This document shows positions 18,070 through 26,455 of a stretch of 64,000 nucleotides of DNA, piece by piece. This DNA comes from Emticicia sp. 21SJ11W-3 (GTDB lineage Bacteria > Bacteroidota > Bacteroidia > Cytophagales > Spirosomataceae): positions 620,001 to 684,000 of the forward strand of contig NZ_CP092074.1 in assembly GCF_024138715.1 (NCBI RefSeq). The letters run 5' to 3'. A program made the translations under genes and the position numbers. Position 1 is the stretch's first letter. Each line of letters opens with the position of its first letter. The notes under the pieces are model-generated. The model searched no databases. It saw only the letters and a list, made by a program, of their open reading frames with translations, and was not told where the DNA came from.

Positions 18070-19112
18070 ATTATTTTAGTTGGTCTCTTTCTATAATCAA
18101 AAGTTTTATAAAGGAAGGTATTTGAACCTGAAGTAAACATCCCTCCAAGTGGAATTGGTCCTTTCCCAAAAGATTTACTTCCAATTTCAAAACCAAGGCC
18201 ATATGACTTTACGCCTGATTTAGCAGCTTGTAGAGCTCCCTTAGAATCGTACTCGCCTGACTCAGAAATTGAGACACTCAGTGGGCCTAAATAAGCTCCA
18301 TTAGTTTTAGAGTTTCCATAAAAAGCACCAATATTGCCAATATAGGTATTATAATATTCACTCAAATACCCCATACTACTAACTGATATTCCTGGAACTA
18401 ATGGGCCATTCCCCATACTAAATTCATACCCTCCGTAAGTAGTAACACCATAATCATCAAAATATAAGCCGCCGTAACCAGAAAAATTCATACCTGCACC
18501 ACCTAAAGAGACGCCTCCTTGTAACCCAAAACCATGAGGCAGCCAAGCTCCGTAGTCTCTATCATCATGAGGATTATATTGGAAACTATGGACAAACTGA
18601 TAAGCTACTTCGTCTTCTCTAGTCCAGCGCTTTGCTGTAACTGAAGCACTTCCTTCTCCATTATAAACTATACCTGTTGGACTATCGTAAGTAAATAAAC
18701 TTTTATTATCCCTATAAATATCATATTCTTTACTATTAGGACAAGTAGGGCAAGTCCCGATATAAGCAAAATGACCATTTATTTCAGGAGGGGTTATATC
18801 TTCTCCATCTTTACCACAACCCTTACAAGACATTCCTGTTGGGTCTGTATTCTTAACAGGATTACCACCCACATAATTGTATGATGTGAGGTTACTAAAT
18901 TTCTCCGCCAACGGATCCACTACCCCCCATCTACCAATACTCGGGTCATACATTCGGGCGTGGTAGTCTAAGTAATTCAAATTGCCCTGCAATTCTTTGC
19001 CATTGTAAGTAAAGCGGTCTCGCATTTCAAACCTCGGTAGCTTGCTGGTATCAGCTACTACTTCGCGCTCAATGCCTACGCCCCATGGGTCATAGTGGTT
19101 TTCCTGTGTCAC
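18066..19112 (-). CDS. RHS core end plus tip 3, glycine-rich
   Basis: 348 residues from a GTG at 19112; the family-like frame continues a little further upstream, but the ATG seen in copy 2 is ATT here, and a stop lies before it. Residues 1-95 are the RHS core end, through DPWGVGIER, FTYNGKELQ and GRWGVVDPLAEK to NPVKNTDPTG. The tip starts with two Cys-X2-Cys pairs (CKGCG and CPTC) and then is Gly/Tyr-rich (GLQGGVSLGGAGMNFSGYGG). No toxin family recognised. It is the least damaged of the three cassettes, but it has no full RHS core, so export is doubtful. Confidence 0.65.
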   Translation of the reverse strand: MTQENHYDPWGVGIEREVVADTSKLPRFEMRDRFTYNGKELQGNLNYLDYHARMYDPSIGRWGVVDPLAEKFSNLTSYNYVGGNPVKNTDPTGMSCKGCGKDGEDITPPEINGHFAYIGTCPTCPNSKEYDIYRDNKSLFTYDSPTGIVYNGEGSASVTAKRWTREDEVAYQFVHSFQYNPHDDRDYGAWLPHGFGLQGGVSLGGAGMNFSGYGGLYFDDYGVTTYGGYEFSMGNGPLVPGISVSSMGYLSEYYNTYIGNIGAFYGNSKTNGAYLGPLSVSISESGEYDSKGALQAAKSGVKSYGLGFEIGSKSFGKGPIPLGGMFTSGSNTFLYKTFDYRKRPTKII

Positions 19113-19268
19113 CAGCGTAGGGTAGGCCTGGTTAATTGCCGTGGCATTTGGTTTTTCTACACATCGGCAACTGCTGAGGAGGGTGTTCTTTTACCTTATA
19201 TGTTTCAAAAGTGCGTTCAGAGAACGCTAAACACACCGACTAAATGTAGAACATTTAGCCGAACGGGG
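18907..19268 (-). repeat. RHS cassette repeat, copy 3 (~360 bp)
   Basis: Closest to copy 2. Hairpins at 19240-19258 and 19213-19227 are both perfect. It lies at the tRNA-proximal edge of the island, about 190 bp from tRNA-Leu. What precedes it on the minus strand (19269-19415) is not recognisable coding sequence. Confidence 0.85.
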
Positions 19269-19415
19269 GTAGAGAATATCCCATTCTTCTTTTACAAACT
19301 TACGAAAATCTATGCTGAAATTAATTCACCCCACAGGTTTTATGCTTGAGCCCTTTTTCGCTTGAGCCCTTGATCCCATTTTTGGCCTATGTTTGGCATG
19401 AAAAAATTGGACATG

Positions 19416-19448
19416 AAAAAAGGGAGCCACATTTTCATGTAACTCCCT
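19416..19448 (-). terminator. Terminator after tRNA-Leu
   Basis: On the minus strand a 12-bp stem (two G-U pairs) with a GAAA loop is followed by TTTTTT, starting 11 nt after the tRNA-Leu 3' end. Confidence 0.88.
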
Positions 19449-19458
19449 GATTATCAAG

Positions 19459-19544
19459 TACCGGGGACGGGAATCGAACCCGTACGGGCGTTTCGGCCCA
19501 CAGGATTTTAAGTCCTGCGTGTCTACCAGTTCCACCACCCCGGC
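19459..19544 (-). tRNA. tRNA-Leu (anticodon TAA)
   Basis: 86 nt with a long variable arm as expected for Leu. The acceptor stem GCCGGGG pairs with CCCCGGT, the discriminator is A, the anticodon loop is CTTAAAA (TAA), and the T-loop reads GGTTCGATTCC. CCA is not encoded. It marks the right edge of the RHS island. Confidence 0.95.
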
Positions 19545-19577
19545 GGATGGTCATTCTTGGATGGTGACGTATCCTAA

Positions 19578-19606
19578 GAAAAAAAAAGCACCTTTTGATG
19601 GGTGCT
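19578..19606 (-). terminator. Terminator between the two tRNA genes
   Basis: AGCACC pairs with GGTGCT around an 8-nt loop on the minus strand, followed by nine T. It lies 11 nt after tRNA-Gly, so the two tRNAs are probably separate transcripts or the upstream one is ended here. Confidence 0.85.
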
Positions 19607-19616
19607 GAAATTTCCG

Positions 19617-19689
19617 AGCGGAAGACGAGTCTCGAACTCGCGACCTTAACCTTGGCAAGGTTACGCTCTACCAACTGAGCTACTTCCGC
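19617..19689 (-). tRNA. tRNA-Gly (anticodon GCC)
   Basis: 73 nt. Acceptor GCGGAAG pairs with CTTCCGC, discriminator T. D-arm AGCTCAGTTGGTAGAGC, anticodon loop with GCC closed by a 5-bp AACCT/AGGTT stem, and T-loop GTTCGAGAC are all present. Confidence 0.95.
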
Positions 19690-19746
19690 TTAACATTCCT
19701 TGGTGTTGGATGGGACTGCAAAGATAGGGGGTCTTTTGATATTTGT

Positions 19747-19792
19747 CAAGTCTGTAATCAAAAAAAATCTACTTTTTTTGATTACAGACTTG
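19747..19792. repeat. 20-bp perfect inverted repeat
   Basis: A 13-bp mixed-sequence stem extended by A7/T7 encloses a loop of 6 nt. It lies between the promoters of tRNA-Gly (leftward) and hisIE (rightward). Because the T-run is inside the stem on both strands, it may act as a two-way terminator insulating the divergent units, or it may extrude as a cruciform. Confidence 0.7.
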
Positions 19793-19916
19793 TAAATGGC
19801 TGATTATGAGTGTATTTGAAATGAATATTTTTTTAAATTTTTTTTGCCGTTCCTGGCTTCTTCATAATGTCCATAAATTTTCGGTATGATATAGGTATTA
19901 GTTTTTTTAACATCTG

Positions 19917-19924
19917 TACTTTTG
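19917..19924 (+). promoter_or_regulatory. -7 element of hisIE
   Basis: TACTTTTG fits TAnnTTTG, 18 bp before the ATG at 19943. The -33 region is T-rich but without a clear TTTG. Confidence 0.55.
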
Positions 19925-19942
19925 TAGAAAATAATTGAAGGA

Positions 19943-20563
19943 ATGGATAACAATTTAGATTTTGATAAATCTCCTGACGGCCTGGTGCCGGCTATCATAC
20001 AAGATTACCAGACCGGTAAAGTACTGATGCTGGGTTATATGAATGCCGAGGCGTATGCAAAAACAATTCAGGACAACATTGTAACCTTTTATAGCAGAAG
20101 CAAGCAACGGTTATGGACAAAGGGGGAAACTTCCGGTAATTTTTTGCATGTAAAGAATGTCCTGATTGATTGTGACGGTGATACCATTCTTATTCATGCC
20201 CTGCCTGACGGCCCCACCTGCCACACCGGAGCCGATACCTGTTTTAATGAGCTAAACAGTGCCGACTACAAGAAGATTCTGTTTGTGAATCATCTCCGTG
20301 AAGTGATAAAAGGGCGTAAGCAAAACCCGACTGACGAATCTTATACCAGCCATTTATTCAGAAAAGGAATTAACAAGGTGGCGCAGAAAGTAGGAGAGGA
20401 GGCCGTTGAACTGGTTATTGAAGCCAAAGACGATAACAAAGAATTATTTTTGGGAGAGGCCGCTGATTTATTTTATCATTATTTAGTACTTTTAGAACAG
20501 AAAAACTACGAGTTCGACGAAGTACTCGATGTTTTAATAAAAAGGCATACCCCGCGCTCTTGA
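19943..20563 (+). CDS. hisIE: Bifunctional phosphoribosyl-AMP cyclohydrolase / phosphoribosyl-ATP pyrophosphatase
   Basis: 206 residues. Residues 1-~105 are the HisI cyclohydrolase with the zinc/magnesium site in CDGDTILIHALPDGPTCHTG. Residues ~115-206 are the HisE pyrophosphatase with the EEAVELVIEAKD helix and a GEAADLFYHYLVLL helix. It carries out steps two and three of histidine biosynthesis in the cytoplasm. No other his gene is adjacent, so it is separated from the main operon. Confidence 0.95.
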   Translation: MDNNLDFDKSPDGLVPAIIQDYQTGKVLMLGYMNAEAYAKTIQDNIVTFYSRSKQRLWTKGETSGNFLHVKNVLIDCDGDTILIHALPDGPTCHTGADTCFNELNSADYKKILFVNHLREVIKGRKQNPTDESYTSHLFRKGINKVAQKVGEEAVELVIEAKDDNKELFLGEAADLFYHYLVLLEQKNYEFDEVLDVLIKRHTPRS

Positions 20564-20635
20564 TTGCCACCCAAAGGGGATATGTGAGTTCAAACCTAAA
20601 ACCATTGCTCCTGTGGGTAAGGAGGAATCTTTGCT

Positions 20636-20974
20636 ATGCTAAACTACATTGTACGTTTAATATGCTGCGGAGCCGCGGTGTATTATATGCCTAATTTTCT
20701 AAGCAAAATACACGTAGAAGACTATACTACGGCAGTAATTGTTGCTTTTGTGATGAGTATTCTTAATGCCTTTGTTAAACCTGTGCTTCAGTTACTTTCA
20801 TTACCACTTACCATTCTTACATTAGGTATTTTTTATCTGGTTGTAAATGTGGTGGTAGTGTATTTGTGTGCCTCTCTGGTTTCAGGTTTTAAAGTGGATG
20901 GGTTCTTACAACCACTTATTTTTGGTTTCATTTTGTCGGTTGTAAATAGCATCGTGGGAGGATTCCAGGATTAA
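20636..20974 (+). CDS. Phage-holin-family (PF04020-like) small membrane protein
   Basis: 112 residues and four membrane segments, with the family hallmark VMSILNAFVKPVLQLLSLPLTILTLGIF in the second and third. Despite the family name these are common chromosomal membrane proteins of unknown function and not evidence of a prophage. Followed by a strong bidirectional terminator. Confidence 0.85.
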   Translation: MLNYIVRLICCGAAVYYMPNFLSKIHVEDYTTAVIVAFVMSILNAFVKPVLQLLSLPLTILTLGIFYLVVNVVVVYLCASLVSGFKVDGFLQPLIFGFILSVVNSIVGGFQD

Positions 20975-20982
20975 TTACAAGC

Positions 20983-21018
20983 AGCCCTCTGCGCAAATCT
21001 TTATACGCACAGAGGGCT
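20983..21018. terminator. Bidirectional terminator
   Basis: AGCCCTCTG pairs perfectly with CAGAGGGCT. It sits between the convergent holin-like and peroxiredoxin genes and can serve both. Confidence 0.75.
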
Positions 21019-21039
21019 GTTATTGCAATAGCCAATTTC

Positions 21040-21507
21040 TTACAGACTTTCTAAGGTGGCTTTAATTGCGGCAAAGTCAGGTATGTCTCCGGCTTTTTCC
21101 AAAACCTCTGCATAGCGTATTATGCCATCTTTGTCTACCACAAAAGCTGCCCGTTTAGATACACCTTTCATATCAAACACAAAAGTGTCATAAAGTGAAT
21201 CATAAGCCAGCGACACCTCCTTGTTGAAGTCTGACAAAAGCGGGAAAGGAAGTTTTTGCTCTTCTTTAAACTTACCCAAAGTAAAAATTGAATCAACAGA
21301 AATAGCCAGTACATCTGTATTTAATGCCGAATAAAAAGCAATGTCATCTCTGGTCTGGCAAAGTTCAGCCGTGCAAACGCTGGTAAAAGCTAATGGGAAG
21401 AATAATATAACCACGTTTTTTCCGCGGTATCCGGCAAGCGTTACCTCCTGTTTTTCGCTGTTGTATAGTTTAAAATCCGGTGCCGGGTCGCCTACTTGTA
21501 AAGCCAT
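21040..21507 (-). CDS. Peroxiredoxin (AhpC/TSA family, AhpE/Bcp-like)
   Basis: 155 residues with a thioredoxin fold. The active site is PLAFTSVCTAELC, with peroxidatic Cys45 and a possible resolving Cys50. It starts GDPAPDFKLYN and ends with an FVVDKDGIIRYAEV strand. It reduces hydrogen or organic peroxides in the cytoplasm at the expense of a thiol donor. A CxxxxC spacing of this type is seen in Bcp-like enzymes. Monocistronic. Confidence 0.9.
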   Translation of the reverse strand: MALQVGDPAPDFKLYNSEKQEVTLAGYRGKNVVILFFPLAFTSVCTAELCQTRDDIAFYSALNTDVLAISVDSIFTLGKFKEEQKLPFPLLSDFNKEVSLAYDSLYDTFVFDMKGVSKRAAFVVDKDGIIRYAEVLEKAGDIPDFAAIKATLESL

Positions 21508-21785
21508 ATTAGATGAGGTTTAGATAAATGATATTTTCAGAACAAATAACTGAACAGCCGTTCGTAATGTTCAGTATTACAATCCCAAATTTATCATCTT
21601 CTTTAGTATCTTCATCAGGCTTTGGGTAATTTTTTTCGGGTCCGGCTTGTTGGTGTTCTGTTATTTTAATGGTCGCGATAAGGTAAGATTTATCGAAAAT
21701 TTGTACTTTGCATGCAATAGATACAGGTATTAAACGTGCAAATCTCTGTAAATTCAATTATTTATGGATTTCCCTGAACCATTAA

Positions 21786-21816
21786 ATTGCGGCAATGTAT
21801 CTTCATTTTAGTTTTG
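21786..21816 (+). promoter_or_regulatory. Promoter of the DsrE-like gene
   Basis: -7 element TAGTTTTG at 21809-21816 with a TTG at 21787-21789, about 19 bp upstream. It lies 28 bp before the ATG at 21845. Confidence 0.6.
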
Positions 21817-21844
21817 CAATTCATAACTTGTAATACATAATTAG

Positions 21845-22270
21845 ATGAAAACTTTTCTCAGGATTTTTAATTTACTTATCGGCTTTTCTCTGGTATCTGC
21901 GTCCGTGAGTTTGGCTCAAACCAAAACGCATAAATTGCTGATAGACTTAAACAGTGCCGATACCACTGACCAGGCTGCTGTATTAAGGCAAATCAGAAAC
22001 CTGTGGCGTGAGCTGCCCGATACAAAGGTTGAAGTGCTGATTCATGGTCAGGCCATATCTGCTATCAGAAAAGAGACCTCGCCCTTTGCCGTACAGATTG
22101 AAAAACTACAAAAAGAAGGCGTTACATTTGCCGTGTGCCGCAACACCATGAAGCGCTATAAATTAGCCGAGGCTGATATGTTGTCTTCAGCCTCCTTTGT
22201 GCCCTCAGCTATTGCTGAAACAGTTCTGAAACAAGAAGATGGCTGGAGTTACCAGAAAGCAGGGCATTAA
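21845..22270 (+). CDS. Exported DsrE/DsrF-like family protein
   Basis: 141 residues. Signal peptide of ~24 residues (LLIGFSLVSASVSLAQ). The mature part has the DsrE alpha/beta fold pattern: HKLLIDLNSAD at the first strand, DTKVEVLIHGQAI, and a VTFAVCRNTMKR strand with a cysteine where sulfur-trafficking relatives have theirs. DsrE proteins handle sulfur relay, but exported members are poorly known. Followed 18 bp later by an AraC gene, so probably one transcript. Confidence 0.75.
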   Translation: MKTFLRIFNLLIGFSLVSASVSLAQTKTHKLLIDLNSADTTDQAAVLRQIRNLWRELPDTKVEVLIHGQAISAIRKETSPFAVQIEKLQKEGVTFAVCRNTMKRYKLAEADMLSSASFVPSAIAETVLKQEDGWSYQKAGH

Positions 22271-22288
22271 CTTCTAAATGCTTTAGTT

Positions 22289-22738
22289 ATGCTCAATTCA
22301 TATCCGAAAGCGTACCTTTACCGGAGAATCGTACAGGCCAAGCTGTTTATAGACAGGCATTATCACGAACCAATAGACCTGGCTTCTATTGCTGATGAAG
22401 CTTTTTTCTCCAAGTTTCACTTCATCAGACAGTTTAAATTAACCTATACCAAAACACCTCACCAGTATCTTACGCATGTGAGACTAGACAAGGCAAAGGG
22501 TTTATTAAAAACAAAAGTGTCTGTTTCAGAAGTGTGTTATAGTGTTGGTTTTGAAAGTGTAACTTCATTTACCGGCTTGTTTAAGAAATACGTGGGTAAG
22601 GCCCCTTCAGTGTATCAGCAGGAGCAATTAAAGCGGCAATCGGCTATCAATTCAACACCTCTCCATTACATACCCGGTTGTTTTGCGCAAGCAAAAGAAT
22701 GGAAGCAAAAAAGCAATTTTGAAGAGGTGAGTTTCTGA
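22289..22738 (+). CDS. Short AraC-family regulator
   Basis: 149 residues that consist almost only of the two helix-turn-helix units: PIDLASIADEAFFSKFHFIRQF, then VSEVCYSVGFESVTSFTGLFK, ending KYVGKAPSVYQQ. No sensor domain is present, so it may act through its level or by direct protein contact, as MarA/SoxS-like proteins do. It sits between DsrE-like and VOC genes. Confidence 0.85.
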   Translation: MLNSYPKAYLYRRIVQAKLFIDRHYHEPIDLASIADEAFFSKFHFIRQFKLTYTKTPHQYLTHVRLDKAKGLLKTKVSVSEVCYSVGFESVTSFTGLFKKYVGKAPSVYQQEQLKRQSAINSTPLHYIPGCFAQAKEWKQKSNFEEVSF

Positions 22739-22784
22739 AATATTGCCGAAGTTTATGTTGTTATTTATTTAAACAACCAGTGCT

Positions 22785-23195
22785 ATGATTTCCAGAATTT
22801 CGCATGTAAGCATTTATGTTCTTAATCAGGACAGCGCCTACGACTTCTACGTAAACAAATTGGGTTTTAATGTAGCCACTGATGCCCCAATGGGGCCGGG
22901 TATGAGATGGCTTACGGTAACGCCTCCCAACCAGCCTGATGTGGAAATTACCCTGATGTCGGTTTCGGCAGGAATGGTGTTTGATGAAGAATCAGCTGAG
23001 CAAATGCGCAACCTGGTAAAAAAGGGAACATTTGGTTTTGGGGTATTTGAATGTAAAGATATTTATGCCACTTTTGAAGAGTTAAAAGCCAAAGGCGTTG
23101 AATTTACCAAAGCCCCAACAGAAGAGTTTTACGGTATAGAAGCTTTGTTTAAAGATGATTCTGGCAACTGGTTCAGCCTGAGTCAAAAATCATAA
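22785..23195 (+). CDS. VOC-family (glyoxalase/bleomycin-resistance fold) protein
   Basis: 136 residues, two beta-alpha-beta-beta-beta modules. The first starts ISHVSIYVLNQDSAYDFYVN and the second covers FGFGVFECKDIYATFEELK, ending FKDDSGNWFSLSQ. Several positions fit a metal-binding VOC enzyme or a binding protein; the substrate is unknown. Likely co-transcribed with the preceding AraC gene and the following gene (4-bp gap). Confidence 0.85.
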   Translation: MISRISHVSIYVLNQDSAYDFYVNKLGFNVATDAPMGPGMRWLTVTPPNQPDVEITLMSVSAGMVFDEESAEQMRNLVKKGTFGFGVFECKDIYATFEELKAKGVEFTKAPTEEFYGIEALFKDDSGNWFSLSQKS

Positions 23196-23199
23196 GAAA

Positions 23200-23592
23200 A
23201 TGGATGCCAGCGCTATTTTTAAAAAACTACGGCTGAATACAGCCGATACATTGCTGATTATGAATGCACCGACTGATTTTCTGGCCTTACTGGAGGGAAC
23301 TTCTTTCGACAACCAGCCACAGGCAGGCAAAGTATATGACTTCGTACAGGTGTTTGCTACCCGGCAGGCAGAGCTGGAGCAACTTTGTTCGTCAGTAAAA
23401 AATGCAGGTAAATACGATTGTTTGTTCTGGGCTTGTTACCCTAAAGGAACTGGGAAGATTAAAAGTGATATAAAACGGGAAACCGTGTGGCTGGCATTGG
23501 AGCTGGCAGGTGTTCAGGCTGTTTCGCAGATAGCCATTGACGAAACCTGGAGTGCGCTGCGCGCTCGGCCAACTGAAATGATAGGCAAATAG
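23200..23592 (+). CDS. DUF3052-like protein
   Basis: 130 residues. The pattern LLIMNAPTDFLALL, then FVQVFATRQAELEQL, then CLFWACYPKGTGKIKSDIKRE, and the end IDETWSALRARP match the DUF3052 type of small Rossmann-like proteins. Function unknown. Its start is 4 bp after the VOC gene stop. Confidence 0.75.
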   Translation: MDASAIFKKLRLNTADTLLIMNAPTDFLALLEGTSFDNQPQAGKVYDFVQVFATRQAELEQLCSSVKNAGKYDCLFWACYPKGTGKIKSDIKRETVWLALELAGVQAVSQIAIDETWSALRARPTEMIGK

Positions 23593-23661
23593 GGTAGAAG
23601 TTTGGTGGTTTACTGGAAATGGTGTTACATTCGTGGCAGAATTTACTTCATCTTCAATAAA

Positions 23662-25038
23662 ATGCTAAAGGAAGCAATATCGACTTCTGTATTTGACCTG
23701 TTTAAAATAGGCCCCGGGCCATCTAGTTCGCATACCATCGGGCCTATGAAAGCCGCCTTCGATTTCCTGCAAAGAGCCCTGGCTTTGCCCGATTCGCTGC
23801 TGGCAGGCCCGCTTCAGATAAAAATACATTTATATGGTTCATTAAGTGCCACCGGAAAGGGGCATGGTACCGACCGTGCCGTTATTGCCGGTCTTCTGGG
23901 CTGGCTGCCCTACACCTGCGAGCCGACTGCTTTTACTGCATTGCTGAAAAATGCTGATGATACTTACTCCATCTTTATCAACCAAAGCCCGGTTGTTTTA
24001 AGTGCCGGCAGCATCATCTTTCAGAAAGGGCGTTATGATTCTCCGCATCCAAACACACTTGTTTTTCAGCTGCTTGCTCCTGAGGGTGTCATGCTGCAGG
24101 AAGAATACTATTCAGTAGGCGGGGGCTTTATTCAGCGTAAAGGAGAAGAGGCCCAGGCGGCTTCGGCCAAAAGGCCGGCCTATCCGTTTTCTAACATGAA
24201 AGAACTGAAGGAGCATCTGGCTAAAGAAAAGATATCACTTACCGACCTGATGATAGCCAATGAAATGGCCCTGACCGGAGCCAGCCGGAAAGAGATATAC
24301 CAAAAGATAGATGATATTCTGGAGACCATGCATAAGGCCGTGAAAAGAGGTTTACGTCATAAAGGCCTTTTACCGGGTAGTATCAAGCTAAGGCGGAAAG
24401 CCCCGGTATTGTATGCCCAGGCTAAAAGCCATGCCTCTGCCACCGATAGCTTCATGGTTTTTCTGAACGCCTATTGCATGGCGGCATCTGAAGAAAACGC
24501 TGCCGGAAATATTGTCGTAACTGCTCCTACCTCGGGTGCATCGGGTGTAATACCGGGCATAACCTACCTGCTGCGTAATCATTACCACTACGATAAACAA
24601 AAACTGCGGGAAGGCATGTTGGCCGCTGCCGCCGTGGGCTTCCTGATTAAGCATAATGCCAGTATATCAGGTGCCGAAATGGGCTGCATGGGTGAGATTG
24701 GCTCTGCCTCAGCTATGGCAGCAGCTATGTTGGCTTATTGCGCCGGCCGGCCGGTAGATACGGTTGAGGCCGCAGCAGAAATAGCAATTGAGCATCATCT
24801 GGGCATGACCTGCGACCCAATAGGAGGCTATGTGCAGATACCCTGCATAGAGCGCAATGCCATGGGGGCTATCAAGGCTTATAACGCTTATCTGCTGGCA
24901 TCATCCGGCAATACGGGATACCAGAAAATATCGCTCGACAGCGTGATAAAAGTAATGCGTGCTACGGGCAAAGATATGTCTAAAAAATATAAAGAGACCT
25001 CGCAGGCAGGCCTAGCGCTTAGTGCTACTGAGTGTTAG
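23662..25038 (+). CDS. sdaA: L-serine ammonia-lyase (iron-sulfur type, single chain)
   Basis: 458 residues from the ATG at 23662, where the family start SVFDLFKIGPGPSSSHTIGP begins soon after. The beta domain is followed by the alpha domain with APTSGASGVIPG and the cluster-binding cysteines in AEMGCMGEIGSAS and CDPIGGYVQIPC. The enzyme converts L-serine to pyruvate and ammonia with a 4Fe-4S cluster. An in-frame start at 23602 would add 20 residues without family counterpart. Stand-alone gene. Confidence 0.94.
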   Translation: MLKEAISTSVFDLFKIGPGPSSSHTIGPMKAAFDFLQRALALPDSLLAGPLQIKIHLYGSLSATGKGHGTDRAVIAGLLGWLPYTCEPTAFTALLKNADDTYSIFINQSPVVLSAGSIIFQKGRYDSPHPNTLVFQLLAPEGVMLQEEYYSVGGGFIQRKGEEAQAASAKRPAYPFSNMKELKEHLAKEKISLTDLMIANEMALTGASRKEIYQKIDDILETMHKAVKRGLRHKGLLPGSIKLRRKAPVLYAQAKSHASATDSFMVFLNAYCMAASEENAAGNIVVTAPTSGASGVIPGITYLLRNHYHYDKQKLREGMLAAAAVGFLIKHNASISGAEMGCMGEIGSASAMAAAMLAYCAGRPVDTVEAAAEIAIEHHLGMTCDPIGGYVQIPCIERNAMGAIKAYNAYLLASSGNTGYQKISLDSVIKVMRATGKDMSKKYKETSQAGLALSATEC

Positions 25039-25198
25039 ATAAGGGTATGAGAACCCCTGATTATCAAGTATATGCTGTATACCGGTAGTTTCCTTCATAG
25101 CCGGATTGCGAATTAAAATTACTTTCGTAAATTGTTGAATATATTCAACCGGGCCATGTACCAATCATACAGGCCCCATCTAAACTATATATTTAACT

Positions 25199-25828
25199 AT
25201 GAAAAGAATTCTTTATGTGGCATCCATTATGCTGGTGCTTACGCACGCTGTTTCTGCCCAAAAAGCAAAAAAAGGCTGGTACTCTTTGTTTGACGGCAAA
25301 TCGTTAGAGGGCTGGAAAGTGGGAGAGAACGCCAGTACGTTCAGCATTGAAAATGGTACTATTGCGGTAAATGGCCCGGTAGCGCATTTATTTTATGTAG
25401 GGCCGGTTAATAATCATGATTTCAAAAACTTTGAGTTTAAGGCAAGGGTAATGACCACGCCAGGTTCAAACTCAGGTATTTATTTTCATACCCAATATCA
25501 GCAAGCCAGCTGGCCCGATAAAGGCTATGAAGTACAGGTTAATAACTCGCATACCGATTGGCGCCGCACCGGAAGCCTCTACGGTATACAAGACGTGAAA
25601 GACACCCTGGTAAAAGATAACGTATGGTATACCGAGCACATTATAGTAAAAGACAAGCACGTTACCATAAAGATTAACGATAAGACAGTAGTTGAATATG
25701 ACGAACCTGCCGAATTACCTAAAGGAAGAGAAGGCAGACGAATAAGCAGCGGAACCTTTGCCTTACAGGGCCATGACCCCAAAAGCAAAGTATATTATAA
25801 AGAGATAATGGTAAAACCCCTGCCCTGA
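25199..25828 (+). CDS. Exported DUF1080 (3-keto-disaccharide hydrolase-like) protein
   Basis: 209 residues with a signal peptide ending VSAQ. The mature part is a concanavalin-like jelly roll. LFDGKSLEGWKVG opens the domain and GSNSGIYFHTQYQ and GYEVQVNNSHTD follow, as in DUF1080 proteins. Family members act in the periplasm on oxidised disaccharides or glycosides. No sugar genes lie beside it. Ends in a good terminator. Confidence 0.85.
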   Translation: MKRILYVASIMLVLTHAVSAQKAKKGWYSLFDGKSLEGWKVGENASTFSIENGTIAVNGPVAHLFYVGPVNNHDFKNFEFKARVMTTPGSNSGIYFHTQYQQASWPDKGYEVQVNNSHTDWRRTGSLYGIQDVKDTLVKDNVWYTEHIIVKDKHVTIKINDKTVVEYDEPAELPKGREGRRISSGTFALQGHDPKSKVYYKEIMVKPLP

Positions 25829-25842
25829 GACGTTATCAAAAC

Positions 25843-25876
25843 AAAAGCCTCTTAACATTTGCTAGGAGGCTTTTTT
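25843..25876 (+). terminator. Terminator of the DUF1080 gene
   Basis: AAGCCTC pairs with GAGGCTT around a 14-nt loop and is followed by a T-run, 14 bp after the stop. Confidence 0.8.
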
Positions 25877-25973
25877 ATTGCATAATGACGGCCTGTATAT
25901 TAAATAGAAAAGCAGGCACACCATTAAATGGAAGCTAATTTGAATGATATCTTGGGATATCCGCTCAGGAATA

Positions 25974-26309
25974 TCAATAACGGCGTCCGCCACCATTATC
26001 ACCACCACGGCCGTAGCCACCGCCACCACCACGGTTGAAACCACCACCGCCACCGGCAGGTCTTTCTCTTCTTTCTTCAGCCTGATTAACAACTGCAGTA
26101 CGGCCACCGATATCAGAACCATTCAACTGGCTGATCGCTTTCAAAGCGGCTGCATCGTCTGGCATTTCAACAAAGGCAAAGCCTTTGCTTCTTCCGGTTA
26201 CTTTGTCAATAATAATTTTAACAGAACTTACTTCACCAAATTCTTCAAAATATTGTTTTAATTCACTTTCTTCGATTCTAAACGGAAGACTTCCAACAAA
26301 AATGTTCAT
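25974..26309 (-). CDS. Glycine-rich RRM RNA-binding protein
   Basis: 111 residues. One RRM fold: RNP2 is IFVGSL (residues 3-8) and RNP1 is KGFAFVEM, preceded by DKVTGRS. The C-terminal ~30 residues are Gly/Arg-rich (GGGGGFNRGGGGGYGRGG) and probably disordered. It binds single-stranded RNA and is typical of the cold-inducible RNA-binding proteins common in Bacteroidota and cyanobacteria. A long leader to its start fits post-transcriptional control, though none is proven. Confidence 0.93.
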   Translation of the reverse strand: MNIFVGSLPFRIEESELKQYFEEFGEVSSVKIIIDKVTGRSKGFAFVEMPDDAAALKAISQLNGSDIGGRTAVVNQAEERRERPAGGGGGFNRGGGGGYGRGGDNGGGRRY

Positions 26310-26455
26310 GATACCAGTAGGATTTTAATTGATAAATTTTTGTAAATTATATTATTTAATCTTTTTTGAAAAAATCAGTTGTTTATGGGCATGCTTTAAA
26401 ACCTACCGCTCTTTAATAAATTACTATCACTTAATCTTTGCCTGTCAAAAAATAA

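Noticed and set aside
10749-19460. Integration of the island at tRNA-Leu with a duplicated 3' end
   Set aside because: No copy of the tRNA-Leu 3' end was found near the left edge, and no integrase gene is present.
20636-20974. Holin-like gene as evidence of a prophage
   Set aside because: No other phage genes are nearby, and this family is a common chromosomal membrane protein.
21509-21757. Minus-strand frame of 82 codons before the peroxiredoxin gene
   Set aside because: Covers the expected promoter region; no domain resemblance and no sign of a real start.
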